From Planctomycetaceae bacterium (lineage in GTDB: Bacteria; Planctomycetota; UBA1135; GCA-002686595), in NCBI GenBank assembly GCA_016125265.1, contig WGMC01000029.1, positions 1 through 64,000 of the forward strand: a stretch of 64,000 nt of DNA, given 5' to 3'. The notes below the pieces were generated by a model. That model was given only the letters and a program-made list of their open reading frames with translations. It was not told where the DNA came from and did not search any database. Of the stretch, positions 1 through 8,317 are shown in pieces. The position numbers were made by a program, and so were the translations under genes. Position 1 is the stretch's first letter; each line of letters begins with the position of its first letter.

Positions 1-39
1 GAGGCCCGCGCACCCGGGCTGCGCGCTCGCTGTGAAGCG

Positions 40-147
40 CAACGACGCTACTGTTCGCAACGACGCCGCTGCGCTCAACGACGCTGCTGCGCACCACGAC
101 GCTACTGTTCGCCACTACGCTGCTGCGCGCCACGACGCTGCTGCGCG
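40..147. repeat. 18-bp tandem repeat, six copies
   Basis: Six head-to-tail 18-bp units begin at 40, 58, 76, 94, 112 and 130. The prototype is CAACGACGCTACTGTTCG. The first half (CAACGACGC or CCACGACGC) is well kept, while the second half alternates between CTACTGTTCG-like and CTGCTGCGCG-like versions. There are no spacers, so this is not CRISPR. The array runs directly into the palindromic arm at 148-224, in the same position relative to that arm as the tandem repeats inside the element at 58652-59043. Confidence 0.85.
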
Positions 148-224
148 CCAACGGCGCGCCCCATCGTAGCCTGGGGCAACGCCCCAGGTCTGTTGGGAGA
201 TGGAGACAAGGGCTGAAGGCCCGC
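148..224 (+). mobile_element. Arm of a REP/MITE-like palindromic element (left part outside window)
   Basis: Positions 169-187 carry the hairpin half CCTGGGGCAACGCCCCAGG and 210-224 carry GGGCTGAAGGCCCGC. The same order, with the preceding ACGGCGCGCCCCAT, recurs at 58968-59043. This is therefore the right arm of a second copy of that element. The matching inverted left arm would lie before base 1. No transposase is encoded nearby, so if mobile it is non-autonomous. Dispersed repeats of this look are familiar in planctomycete genomes; that link is general knowledge, not tested here. Confidence 0.7.
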
Positions 225-267
225 CCCATCCGCGCCGCGCGGCAACAACTCGGCGTGCTTGCGCGGT

Positions 268-969
268 TCAGCCTGCCAACCAGGCGGTGAACTTCGACCG
301 CGGCAGCGGTGTGCTCATCCACGACACGTCCGGTTCCGGCGCGTGCAGCAGCTCGCGCACGGGCAGGAGCTTCGCCATCGGCTCGCTCGAGATCGTGCCC
401 TTCTTCGTGCGCCAACGGATGCGGCGCTCCTTCTCGATCGCTTCGAACACCGCGTTCGTGATGCGGCAATCGCCCGCCACGTAGTCGAGCACCAACTGGT
501 ACTCGCCCGCGGCCCACTGTTTGGGTGCGTCGGCACCACCCATCAACTTGGTCTCCACCACCCCCATCGCATCGGCCACGGCCGCCAGGCCCACGGGGAA
601 ACCGCGCTGCACGAAGAACTGGAACATGGGGTCGTAGAGCTCGAGCGCCACCCGCCGGGCCAGTTCCGAGTCGTCCGCGACGTGACCGAGCCAGCGCAGA
701 TCGAACGACAGGCCGTTCCACGCAACGACACGCACGCCCGCCTTCTGGGCCGCCTCGAGGTGGGCGAGCATCTCCCGGGCCGTGGCCGCGGCCAGGTGCC
801 CCGTGGGGCGCCCGCCCGCGTCGCGTTCGTACCAGTGGCGAGTCGCGCCGCCGATCTCCACCGCCGCGGCGCAGGCGATGTCGAAGGGCGCGCGCGCTTC
901 CAGGTCCTCGCCGGGGGCGAGGTCGAACACGTTGGCCAACTCGATGTCGAAGGCGAGGGTGCGTTGCAT
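268..969 (-). CDS. Predicted DEDDy-type 3'-5' exonuclease (PolB-exonuclease-like)
   Basis: The 233-aa protein has the three exonuclease motifs of the RNase H-like fold: Exo I with Asp8 and Glu10 (FDIE), Exo II with Asn85 and Asp90 (AWNGLSFD), and Exo III as the Tyr-X3-Asp form with Tyr163 and Asp167 (YVAGD). That Tyr makes it DEDDy rather than DEDDh. The fold is the stand-alone exonuclease resembling the proofreading domain of family B polymerases; the substrate (DNA or RNA) cannot be told. It has no signal peptide and no second domain. It starts 29 bp after the end of the lysine transaminase gene on the same strand and may be co-transcribed with it, although no functional link is evident. 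Confidence 0.75.
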   Translation of the reverse strand: MQRTLAFDIELANVFDLAPGEDLEARAPFDIACAAAVEIGGATRHWYERDAGGRPTGHLAAATAREMLAHLEAAQKAGVRVVAWNGLSFDLRWLGHVADDSELARRVALELYDPMFQFFVQRGFPVGLAAVADAMGVVETKLMGGADAPKQWAAGEYQLVLDYVAGDCRITNAVFEAIEKERRIRWRTKKGTISSEPMAKLLPVRELLHAPEPDVSWMSTPLPRSKFTAWLAG

Positions 970-998
970 GCCCCAAGCCTACGAGAGTCGGCCCCGAA

Positions 999-2321
999 TC
1001 AGGCGCGCGCGCCCGCGGGGAGTGCCGCGGCGAGACGCTCGACGATCTGGTTCGCCTCCGCCTCGGTGAGTACCAGCGGCGTGCGCAACCGGACGGACGC
1101 CGTCCCCGACGGCAGGGCCATCAGCCCCGACTGGCGCAGGCTCGCCAGAAGGGTGGAACGCTCCTGGGGGCTCGACAGCGTGAAGGCCACGAGGGACCCG
1201 AACCCGCGCACGTTCGTGAACCCGCCGCGCTGTTTGCCGAGGTCCCGGAGGGCGCCGACCAACTGGCAGCCGCGGGCCGCCACGTTGTTCGCCAGACCGT
1301 CCTCTTCGATGATCTCGATGATGCGCCGCGAGCGCACCATGTCCGTCAAGCTGCCGCCCCACGTCGAGTTGATGCGGCTCGGCCGGTGGAACACGTTGTC
1401 GGCCACCTCGTCCAGCCGACGGTTCGCGAAGATGCCGCAGACCTGGGATTTCTTGCCAAACGCGACGATGTCGGGCTCCACACCGAGGATCTGGAAGAGC
1501 CACGGTTTGCCGGAGCCGAAGAAGCCGGTCTGCACCTCGTCGAACACGAGCAGCGCTTCCATTTCGTCCGCGTACTGGCGCAGGCGCTTCAGGAACTGGG
1601 GCCGGAAGTGGTTGTCGCCGCCCTCGCCCTGCAGGGGCTCGATGAGGATGGCCGCGACCTTCTTGCCGTGGGCCGCGAACACCGCTTCGATCTCGGCGTA
1701 GGTCTTGCGCTCGGCAGCTTCCACGTCGTTCGCGACGTTGCCGTCGAAGTCGTACACCACGAAGGGGTTCGACACTCGCGGCCAGGGGAACCGCGGGAAC
1801 AGGCCGATCTTGTCCGGCACCGTGTTCGTCAGCGAAAGGGTGTAGCCCGAGCGCCCGTGGAACGCCTGCTGGAAGTGCAGCACCACGAGGTCGTTCACGT
1901 CGTCGGTCATCGACGTACGGCCCAACTTGCGCGCCTTCCAGTCGAACGCCGCCTTGAGGGCGTTCTCGACCGCCAGCGCGCCGCCCGAGATCCAGAAGTG
2001 GTAGGGATGGCTGGGCGGCGCCACACGCGTGGAGAACGCCTCCACGAACGCGGCCATCGACTGGGTGTAGAGGTCCGAGTTGGCGGGATTGTTGAGCGCT
2101 GCCGTCAACAGTTCCTTTCGGAACTCCGCATCGGCCATCTTCGGATGGTTGTAGCCGATGGGCCACGACGCGAAGCTCGTGAAACAGTCGAGGTATTCCT
2201 TGCCCGTCAGCGCGTCGACGAGCCACGAACCGTGGGAGCGCTCCAAGTCGAGCACGAAGGGAAAGCCATCCACGAGTTGGTGGCGTTGCAGGGTCGGGTG
2301 GACAAGAGCAGCTTGCATCAT
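999..2321 (-). CDS. lat: L-lysine 6-transaminase
   Basis: This PLP enzyme moves the epsilon-amino group of L-lysine to 2-oxoglutarate, giving 2-aminoadipate 6-semialdehyde and glutamate. The 440-aa length fits the family (about 450). It shows a class-III aminotransferase plan: ISGGALAVENALKAA at 111-125, the cofactor Asp in LLVFDEVQTGF (258-267), and the PLP-binding lysine in AFGKKSQVCG (287-296), a signature shared with the Mycobacterium enzyme and with beta-lactam-pathway LATs. The start chosen is the first of two adjacent ATG codons (2321 and 2318); the open frame continues upstream to 2546 but is low-complexity Arg/Pro and unlike the family. The upstream same-strand neighbour is an aldehyde dehydrogenase-like protein, which recalls LAT plus semialdehyde dehydrogenase pairs, though that neighbour looks inactive. 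Confidence 0.9.
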   Translation of the reverse strand: MMQAALVHPTLQRHQLVDGFPFVLDLERSHGSWLVDALTGKEYLDCFTSFASWPIGYNHPKMADAEFRKELLTAALNNPANSDLYTQSMAAFVEAFSTRVAPPSHPYHFWISGGALAVENALKAAFDWKARKLGRTSMTDDVNDLVVLHFQQAFHGRSGYTLSLTNTVPDKIGLFPRFPWPRVSNPFVVYDFDGNVANDVEAAERKTYAEIEAVFAAHGKKVAAILIEPLQGEGGDNHFRPQFLKRLRQYADEMEALLVFDEVQTGFFGSGKPWLFQILGVEPDIVAFGKKSQVCGIFANRRLDEVADNVFHRPSRINSTWGGSLTDMVRSRRIIEIIEEDGLANNVAARGCQLVGALRDLGKQRGGFTNVRGFGSLVAFTLSSPQERSTLLASLRQSGLMALPSGTASVRLRTPLVLTEAEANQIVERLAAALPAGARA

Positions 2322-2652
2322 GGCTCGGCCTCGGGCCCGCGGCCCGCGCTCGGGGGAAGCGCGGGAGTGGCTGGGGTGCGGGGGTGGTCGGAAACGGGGA
2401 CTGGAGGGTGGGACTGCCTGGGGATATCGGCCCCTGGAGCGGCCGCGGACGACCCGGAGGCTCCCAAACGACCCCGGCCTTCGGGGCGGACCCTCGGGCG
2501 CGGACCGGCGCGGGAGGCCCGCGCGGGGCATCCGGCGGCCCCGCACCCATGGTGAGGGTCGTGTGGGGACCCGGAGGCCCGCAGCAGAACCCGGGCATTG
2601 TAGGACTGGGGCCCGCCTGCACCACCCCCGCCAATGGGCAGGGCCAAAGGGG
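2322..2652. other. Intergenic region upstream of lat
   Basis: This gap of about 330 bp lies between the aldehyde dehydrogenase-like gene and lat, both on minus. It is extremely GC-rich. Open frames in it are arginine/proline/glycine-rich without family resemblance. I see no promoter motif, hairpin with T-tract or RNA gene. It probably contains the lat promoter. Confidence 0.4.
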
Positions 2653-3786
2653 TCAGGCGCGCGCTACGAGCAGCACACCGAGCGGCGCGCGCTCCGCACT
2701 GGTGCGCGGCGCGTACTCGGCGTTCACGACCAACGCCGGCCCCCACGCCGGCCGCGCGCGCCCGCTAGTCAGGTCCCCTTGCGCCAGCGTCGCGCCCTCG
2801 TCCAGGGCGCGCGTCAGGCGGCCCGCGCGCGCCGCGGGTGCGCCGGGGTCGAGGGCCCGCGGCCACGTGTTCGCATCGGGCCAGTGCGCGAGCAGCTCCT
2901 CGACGAGCGCCCCGTAAAGACGTGCCGGCGCGCGGACCAAGACCGTCGCGCCCGCCAACTGCCCGCCCAAGCTGGCCGCGCCGAAGGCCCGCTCCAGCAC
3001 CTCGGCCGCCGCGCGCGCGGGTTCCAGCGTCGCGCCCAGGTCGAGCGCCGCGCCCGCTGGCACTCCCAGGTCGATCCAGGCCGCGCGGCGCTCCTGCGCT
3101 AGTGCACACCAACGCTCCGCGTCCTGCCGCGACGGGAGCGCTCCCAGGACGGCGCCCAGGGACGCCAGCCCGGCCGGCCAGGCGGCGTCCAGGCCCCCGT
3201 GCAGCACCGAGACGAGCCCCGCGGGCAGATCCGCACCGAGCGCTCCCAGGCGGTGGGCCAGCAAGGGCAGGTTCTCGTCCCCCACGACGAGAAGGGGCCA
3301 CCCCGCGGCCAGCGCGCGCGCCGCCAGGCGGAAGAGTCGGCCGGGCCCGAGCAGCGCGTGGCCAAAGAGCAGCGCCACCGGCACGGTGCCCGCCGGGCCG
3401 CCACCGGGAACCGGCGCGGGCGGCGGCAGGGCCCCGAACGGCACCGGACCGCGCAGTTCCTCGGCCAGGGTCGCGAGTTGTCGCGCCTCGAGGTCGAGGT
3501 GCGCGCGGACGAGCTCGCCGCCCCCACCCGCGTCCGCCAACGGCAGATCGAGGCCCCGCTCCGCCCACGTGTCGAGCTGCGCCGCCACGATCCGCCGCCG
3601 CTCCCCATCCCCCAACGCGGCCCACTCGCCCGCGGCGCCGGTGCGCGCGAGCCCGCGGAGCGCCGCCTCGAGGTCCGCGGCCTGGGCGCGCGGCCAGGGT
3701 TCGAGTTGGCCCGCCGGCCCGGGCGCTTCGAAACGCCCCGCGCCGAGGCCCGCGGACTCCGCTCCGCCGATCCAATGACCCGCCAT
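2653..3786 (-). CDS. Aldehyde dehydrogenase-like protein, truncated and lacking catalytic residues
   Basis: The 377-aa protein aligns by eye with the aldehyde dehydrogenase superfamily. It begins MAGHWIGGAES (compare WINGE). Residues 140-198 follow the cofactor-domain pattern (ALLFGHALLGP, ARALAAGWPLLVVGDENLPL, LPAGLVSVLHGG), 249-278 follow the catalytic region, and 349-355 recall the GPVL motif. The key positions are changed: the cofactor lysine of the KPS motif is Gly169, the general-base Glu of LELGGK is Asp249 in LDLGAT, and the nucleophilic Cys of GQxC is Ala278 in GGQLAGA. It also ends just after the GPVL region, about 100 residues short. It may be a pseudoenzyme or an acyl-CoA-reductase-like relative. 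Its place upstream of lat suggests descent from the dehydrogenase that oxidises the LAT product. Confidence 0.6.
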   Translation of the reverse strand: MAGHWIGGAESAGLGAGRFEAPGPAGQLEPWPRAQAADLEAALRGLARTGAAGEWAALGDGERRRIVAAQLDTWAERGLDLPLADAGGGGELVRAHLDLEARQLATLAEELRGPVPFGALPPPAPVPGGGPAGTVPVALLFGHALLGPGRLFRLAARALAAGWPLLVVGDENLPLLAHRLGALGADLPAGLVSVLHGGLDAAWPAGLASLGAVLGALPSRQDAERWCALAQERRAAWIDLGVPAGAALDLGATLEPARAAAEVLERAFGAASLGGQLAGATVLVRAPARLYGALVEELLAHWPDANTWPRALDPGAPAARAGRLTRALDEGATLAQGDLTSGRARPAWGPALVVNAEYAPRTSAERAPLGVLLVARA

Positions 3787-3852
3787 GGGCTAGTTGTATC
3801 CACCGGCGCTGCGCATTGCCCGCGGCGCGCCGCCGCGCCATGCTGGCGCGCG

Positions 3853-4437
3853 ATGGACCCCGAGACCCAGGCCGACGCGCCGAACCGCCCGCAACGGGTC
3901 CAGCGCGGCCAGCGCTACGAACGCTGGATGCGACTGGTGCGCCAGCGGGACTTCGCGCGGGCGTACCGCGAGGGCAGTCGGGCGCGCGGCAGCCAACTGA
4001 CGCTGGTCGCGGCGCCCAATGACCTCGGGTACAGCCGCCTCGGGCTCAGCATCGGCCGCCGCTACCACCGCCACGCCGTCGTGAGGAACCTTTTGCGACG
4101 CACCGTGCGCGAGGCGTTTCGGCTCGAATACGGGGACCTGCCGAAGGGCATGGATCTGGTGGCCGTGGGCAGCGAACCCGGTGTGACGCCGGACCTCGCC
4201 GTGCTGCGCCGTGAGATGGTGCAACTGGCCGCCCGGGCCGTGAAGCGCCTCGGAGAGCCGCGCCCGCCTCGCTCCGCGCGCAAGAAGTCCGCAGCAGCCA
4301 AACCGACGGCGCACAAGCAGGGTGGACCCGGCAAGCACGGCAAGCCCCGGGGCCCGGCGCAAACGGGCGAAGCGGCGGCCCCCACGTCGGCGAAAGGCAC
4401 CGCGCCCTCCGATGGAGCCGCGCGGGAAACACCGTGA
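3853..4437 (+). CDS. rnpA: Ribonuclease P protein component
   Basis: RnpA binds RNase P RNA and helps it remove 5' leaders from pre-tRNAs. The 194-aa protein has the family core: an N-terminal [14 protein letters not shown] helix, then [20 protein letters not shown] followed by RRTVREAFR, which is the RNR RNA-binding motif. The ATG at 3853 opens a short leader before the core; the larger open frame extends upstream across the divergent gene and is not credible. After about residue 135 there is an added Lys/Ala/Pro-rich tail of roughly 60 residues, not part of the usual fold of about 120 aa. No rpmH lies upstream, where it usually sits. yidD follows after 10 bp, and the aldehyde dehydrogenase-like gene is divergent 66 bp away. 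Confidence 0.93.
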   Translation: MDPETQADAPNRPQRVQRGQRYERWMRLVRQRDFARAYREGSRARGSQLTLVAAPNDLGYSRLGLSIGRRYHRHAVVRNLLRRTVREAFRLEYGDLPKGMDLVAVGSEPGVTPDLAVLRREMVQLAARAVKRLGEPRPPRSARKKSAAAKPTAHKQGGPGKHGKPRGPAQTGEAAAPTSAKGTAPSDGAARETP

Positions 4438-4447
4438 AGGGAGCACC

Positions 4448-4732
4448 GTGAAGATCGGCCCCTGGATCCGCCGCGCGGCGGTGGCGCCGATCCGCTTCTA
4501 CCGCCGTTTCGTCTCGCCGTTCACACCCCCCACCTGCCGCTTCCGGCCCACCTGTTCGGCCTACGCCGAGGAGGCCGTGCTGCGCCACGGACTCGCCCGC
4601 GGAGCCTGGCTCAGCGCGCGCCGCATCCTGCGCTGCCATCCCTTCAGCGAACCCGGATACGATCCCGTGCCGCCGGGCCCTGCCGCGGCGCACGACTCCT
4701 CCCACGACGAGCCCCGCACCCCCACACGATGA
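4448..4732 (+). CDS. yidD: Membrane protein insertion efficiency factor YidD
   Basis: YidD is a small membrane-associated protein that assists YidC/Sec insertion of inner-membrane proteins. The 94-aa product has an amphipathic N-terminal helix ([19 protein letters not shown]), the cysteine block [15 protein letters not shown] and the second block [18 protein letters not shown], all diagnostic. The start is GTG at 4448, with GGGAG a few bases upstream inside the gap after rnpA. It overlaps the next gene by four bases (ATGA), so the three genes rnpA-yidD-lipoprotein probably form one transcript. yidC itself is not downstream; it lies at 54641-56638 on the other strand. Confidence 0.92.
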   Translation: MKIGPWIRRAAVAPIRFYRRFVSPFTPPTCRFRPTCSAYAEEAVLRHGLARGAWLSARRILRCHPFSEPGYDPVPPGPAAAHDSSHDEPRTPTR

Positions 4733-6039
4733 CTTCGCCCCTCCCGGGCGCGCAGCGCTGGCTGCCCGCCGCGCTGTTGCTGTTCCCGCTGGCCTGCAAG
4801 GGCCCGGACGCGCCCCAACCGACGGCCCCCGCAGCGACGCCCGAGGCCGATGCCGGCTCCATGCCGGGCTCGATCCTGGCGACGGCGAAACCCGCGGACT
4901 CCGAGGGCACCCCGCCCGGATCCAGCACCCCCCGGGCCGCCGGCAACGCCACGGCACCGAGCGCACGCGCCGAACCGGCGGTCGCGCCGAAGTCGAGCGA
5001 GCAAGCGAAAGGCGAGGCTCCGCCCGTGCCCGGCGTCGAACCCGTCGACCACCTGATCCACCCGGACGAGCGGCACTTCGCGCAGCTCTGGAAGGTCACC
5101 TCGGGCGGCGAGAACGCCGAGGCCTACTGGAGCTTCGCCGGCGACCGTCTGGTGCTGCAGCGGCGCAACGTCGACGAACGCATCCTCTGCGACCGCATCT
5201 ACGCCACGCACCCCACGACGGGGAAACTCGAGCAGTTGAGCGACGGCCGCGGCGCGACGACCTGCGCGTACTTCCTGCCCGGCGATACGAAGGTCCTGTT
5301 CGCGTCCACGGGCGGCGTGCACGAAGAGTGCCCGCCGCCGCCGGACCTCGCCCAGGGTTACGTGTGGGCGCTGCACCCCGAGCACGACATCTACGTCAAG
5401 GACCTCGAGACCGGCGCCGTCAAGGCCCTGACCCAGACCTGGGGGTACGACGCCGAGGCCACGGTGTCGCCGAAGGGCGACCGCATCGTGTTCACGTCGA
5501 CGCGCTCGGGCGACCTTGAGCTGTGGACGTGCGACTTGGAGGGCGGCGACCTGCGCCAAGTGACCAACCGACCCGGTTACGACGGCGGCGCGTTCTTCAG
5601 CCACGACGGCACGAAACTCGTCTTCCGCGCGACAGTGTTCGATCCCGCCAAGGAAGCCGAGCAGATCGCCGACTACCGCCGATTGCTCGCCGACTGGAAG
5701 GTGCGCCCCGCCGCGATGGAGATCTTCGTCTGCGACGTGGACGGCTCCAACCGCCGACAGATCACGAAGCTGGGGCAGGCGAACTGGGCGCCCTACTTCT
5801 CGCCCGACGACTCGCGCATCCTCTTCACGTCGAACCACCACGTGGGCGCGCGCAGCCGCAACTTCGACATCTTCTCTGTCGACCTCGAGGGCAACGACCT
5901 CCAGACCGTGACGCGTTTCGACGGCTTCGACAGCTTCCCGATGTTCAGCCCCGACGGCCGTTACGTGGCCTTCGGCTCGAACCGCGGCGGCACCCAGACC
6001 GGCGAGACCAACGTGTACATCGCGCGCTGGCGCGACTGA
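4729..6039 (+). CDS. Exported lipoprotein with TolB/WD40-like (PD40) beta-propeller
   Basis: The 436-aa protein starts with a lipoprotein signal peptide ending in the lipobox PLAC (Cys23), then a Pro/Ala-rich linker to about residue 95. The rest is a propeller of PD40 repeats: [24 protein letters not shown] and [12 protein letters not shown], each followed by a strand such as [15 protein letters not shown] or [15 protein letters not shown]. Such domains occur in TolB and in many planctomycete exported proteins, where they bind proteins or ligands. The exact partner is not predictable. Translation is likely coupled to yidD through the ATGA overlap. It converges with the paralog array, with only 10 bp between stop codons. 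Confidence 0.8.
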   Translation: MTSPLPGAQRWLPAALLLFPLACKGPDAPQPTAPAATPEADAGSMPGSILATAKPADSEGTPPGSSTPRAAGNATAPSARAEPAVAPKSSEQAKGEAPPVPGVEPVDHLIHPDERHFAQLWKVTSGGENAEAYWSFAGDRLVLQRRNVDERILCDRIYATHPTTGKLEQLSDGRGATTCAYFLPGDTKVLFASTGGVHEECPPPPDLAQGYVWALHPEHDIYVKDLETGAVKALTQTWGYDAEATVSPKGDRIVFTSTRSGDLELWTCDLEGGDLRQVTNRPGYDGGAFFSHDGTKLVFRATVFDPAKEAEQIADYRRLLADWKVRPAAMEIFVCDVDGSNRRQITKLGQANWAPYFSPDDSRILFTSNHHVGARSRNFDIFSVDLEGNDLQTVTRFDGFDSFPMFSPDGRYVAFGSNRGGTQTGETNVYIARWRD

Positions 6040-6049
6040 ACGAGGCCAT

Positions 6050-8317
6050 TCAGCGCAGGCTGTCGATCGCGCGTTGCACGGCTTCGAGGTCGAAGGCGAC
6101 GGTATGCACGGGCGGCGGTTCGCCTTGCACCGGATCGACTACGAGGATGCGTGGGCTCATCGCATCCGCCAACAGGCGGCCAGTTTGCATGCCCTCCTTG
6201 GAGAGCTCCACGTAGAGGTGCACGTAGAACTCGCCGGTACCCGCGACGAGCACGTCGGCCCAACCCGCGCCATCGAAAAGGGCGCTGGACGAAACATCGG
6301 CCCGAGGGTCGGGCGCGCCGCTGATCTGGGGCCGAAGCCGCACCCATTCGGGCACGTCAGGCAAGGACGGTGCGTGCAGGCGAATCGGCACGCTGCGGCC
6401 CAGTAGGTCCACGCGGCGCCCCTCCACCACACCGAGCACCGGTGTATCGAGGTACCCAGGCGACTCGACGACCAGGTCGTGGGTCGGCAGATCCAAGAGC
6501 GCCGTGGGTGGAAACTGGAATCCGCCAAAGAAACCGGCGCCGGATTGCGCGCCCCACTCGCGCACTCGCGCTTCGACCTCGGTTCCATCGGGCGCGCGCA
6601 CGTCCAGCTCGACCACCCGCAGTCCATCGGGAAGGCGCAGCTCGAGGTATCCGTCGTCCACCACCTTCGTGGTGAAGAGCGGACGGCGGTGCCAACCTGT
6701 GTGCACGGACACGGTCGCGAGCGCGCCAGGTGGCACATCGAAGGAAAAACTGCCGTCGGCGTCCGGGGTCGCCACGCGGCCCGTGGGACCCTCCTTCAAC
6801 GTGGCCCGCAGGTGCAGGTGGTGGGCCCACGAAGGCGACGCTGCAAGCGCCTGGCCCGGCACGAGCCGTCCCCTGAACCCCGGCCAAAGTCGCTGCAACT
6901 CGATGCGCACGCCGCTGTCGCCGGGCACGAACTCCGCCGATCCCACGATGCCCCAACCGGGCGTACGGCACGCCAGCCGCCAGTCCAACCCCGACGGCAG
7001 CTCTCCGTCTGCGCGGAAGCTGCCGTCCGCGAAGGGGCCGACGACCTGTGCCGGGAAGGCCGCGAACTCGTGCGGCGGAAGTCGTCCCTCCACGCCGAGT
7101 TCGGGCAGCGGAGGCGGTGCATCGGGATCGACCTCTGCCCAGCCCGCGCAGATCGTTCCGGCGGAGGTGCCGAACTCTGCCAGTTCGACGCGGCCGGGGC
7201 CGTGGATGGGCGGAATCGAAGCCGCCCAGAGCTGGCTCGACGACGCACGCAGGGCAACGACGAGGCACGCCCCGGGCCCCAGCGCCTGCCACTCGTCGTT
7301 TGCAAGCCGCACGCAGAACCCGCCATCGGGCTCCACGGCCAAGGGCATGTGGTTCCAGAAGCGCACCGCTCGCTTGGGAACCGGATTCCAAAGGGTCCAG
7401 GTCCCAGACGAGGGGTGGGCGCCCACACGCAGGCGCCCGAGCAACACCACGTCCTCGCTCGAGTAGACCACGTCGAGCGCGGCGCGTTCGCCGGGTCCGG
7501 CGGTGCGCACACGGGCTCGTTTGGGGCCGAGGGGCGAAGGTGCCTCCACGACGAGGGTGAAGTCCGAGTGCGGCGGCAGTTCGCTCCAGCGCGCGACTCC
7601 GTTTGCCAAACGCCGCGTGCCGACACGGGTGGGATCGCTCTCGCGCACGGATCCGAACGCGGCGTCGAGATCGCGCACGGCGATCAGCCGCACGGCAACA
7701 CCTTCCAAGTTGCTGCCCAATTCGCACACGACCCGCACGTCGAGCCCCGCGCCGTCCCCGACCACCAGCACCACCGGCGCCGCGCGCGGCACGAAGGGAT
7801 CCACTTCGATGCCCCGTTGCGATTCCCCGGGACCTGCCAGTTCGACCCAACGCGAACGGCGGATGTCGGGCCGATCCACCCGCAACCAGACCTTGCCATC
7901 GACGCCCGTAGTGCCGCGCGCCTCCGGGGGGGCCAACGACTCCCCGTCCAATCGCAGCACGACTTCGACACCTTCGCGGGGTTGGCGGTCCGCGCCCACC
8001 ACGAGCACTTGGACACCAACGGCCGCGCCGGAGGATTCCGTCCGCGGCGGCGTCAGCGCCGAGCGCACCGCCGTCGCCGTAGAACCCTCCAAACCCTGCA
8101 CATCCCGCTCCGTGCGCCCCAGCGCGGATTCGGGCTCCGCGCTCTGCACATCCCGAAGTTGCGTCGCGGAGACTCCGCGCGCCACTTCCTCGGCTGCCGC
8201 GCTCACACCCGCTTCTGGCGCCGTGCCCGGTGTGGTCCCCCACCACAGCGCCGCCGCGACACACAACGCGATCGCGGCGGCGCCGAGCCACGCGGAAGCA
8301 GCGCGCGGACCTGTCAT
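6050..8317 (-). CDS. Tandem exported paralog 1 (last of four), signal-anchor protein
   Basis: This 755-aa protein of unknown function is the most diverged of four adjacent paralogs. The start ATG at 8317 overlaps the stop of paralog 2 (ATGA), which fixes it over the longer frame from 8353. It has a hydrophobic segment near residues 8-27 (SAWLGAAAIALCVAAALWWG), a low-complexity stretch, then a carboxypeptidase-regulatory-like beta-sandwich (VQVLVVGADRQPREGVEVVLR) followed by GVDGKVWLRV. Family blocks include GDGAGLDVRVVCELGSNLEG, YSSEDVVLLGRLRVG and the C-terminal GEFYVHLYVELSKEGMQTG. It is probably membrane-anchored with the bulk outside the cytoplasm. No catalytic motif is visible. Confidence 0.7.
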   Translation of the reverse strand: MTGPRAASAWLGAAAIALCVAAALWWGTTPGTAPEAGVSAAAEEVARGVSATQLRDVQSAEPESALGRTERDVQGLEGSTATAVRSALTPPRTESSGAAVGVQVLVVGADRQPREGVEVVLRLDGESLAPPEARGTTGVDGKVWLRVDRPDIRRSRWVELAGPGESQRGIEVDPFVPRAAPVVLVVGDGAGLDVRVVCELGSNLEGVAVRLIAVRDLDAAFGSVRESDPTRVGTRRLANGVARWSELPPHSDFTLVVEAPSPLGPKRARVRTAGPGERAALDVVYSSEDVVLLGRLRVGAHPSSGTWTLWNPVPKRAVRFWNHMPLAVEPDGGFCVRLANDEWQALGPGACLVVALRASSSQLWAASIPPIHGPGRVELAEFGTSAGTICAGWAEVDPDAPPPLPELGVEGRLPPHEFAAFPAQVVGPFADGSFRADGELPSGLDWRLACRTPGWGIVGSAEFVPGDSGVRIELQRLWPGFRGRLVPGQALAASPSWAHHLHLRATLKEGPTGRVATPDADGSFSFDVPPGALATVSVHTGWHRRPLFTTKVVDDGYLELRLPDGLRVVELDVRAPDGTEVEARVREWGAQSGAGFFGGFQFPPTALLDLPTHDLVVESPGYLDTPVLGVVEGRRVDLLGRSVPIRLHAPSLPDVPEWVRLRPQISGAPDPRADVSSSALFDGAGWADVLVAGTGEFYVHLYVELSKEGMQTGRLLADAMSPRILVVDPVQGEPPPVHTVAFDLEAVQRAIDSLR

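Noticed and set aside
40..147. Possible CRISPR array
   Set aside because: The units are contiguous without spacers, only 18 bp long, and no cas genes are present.
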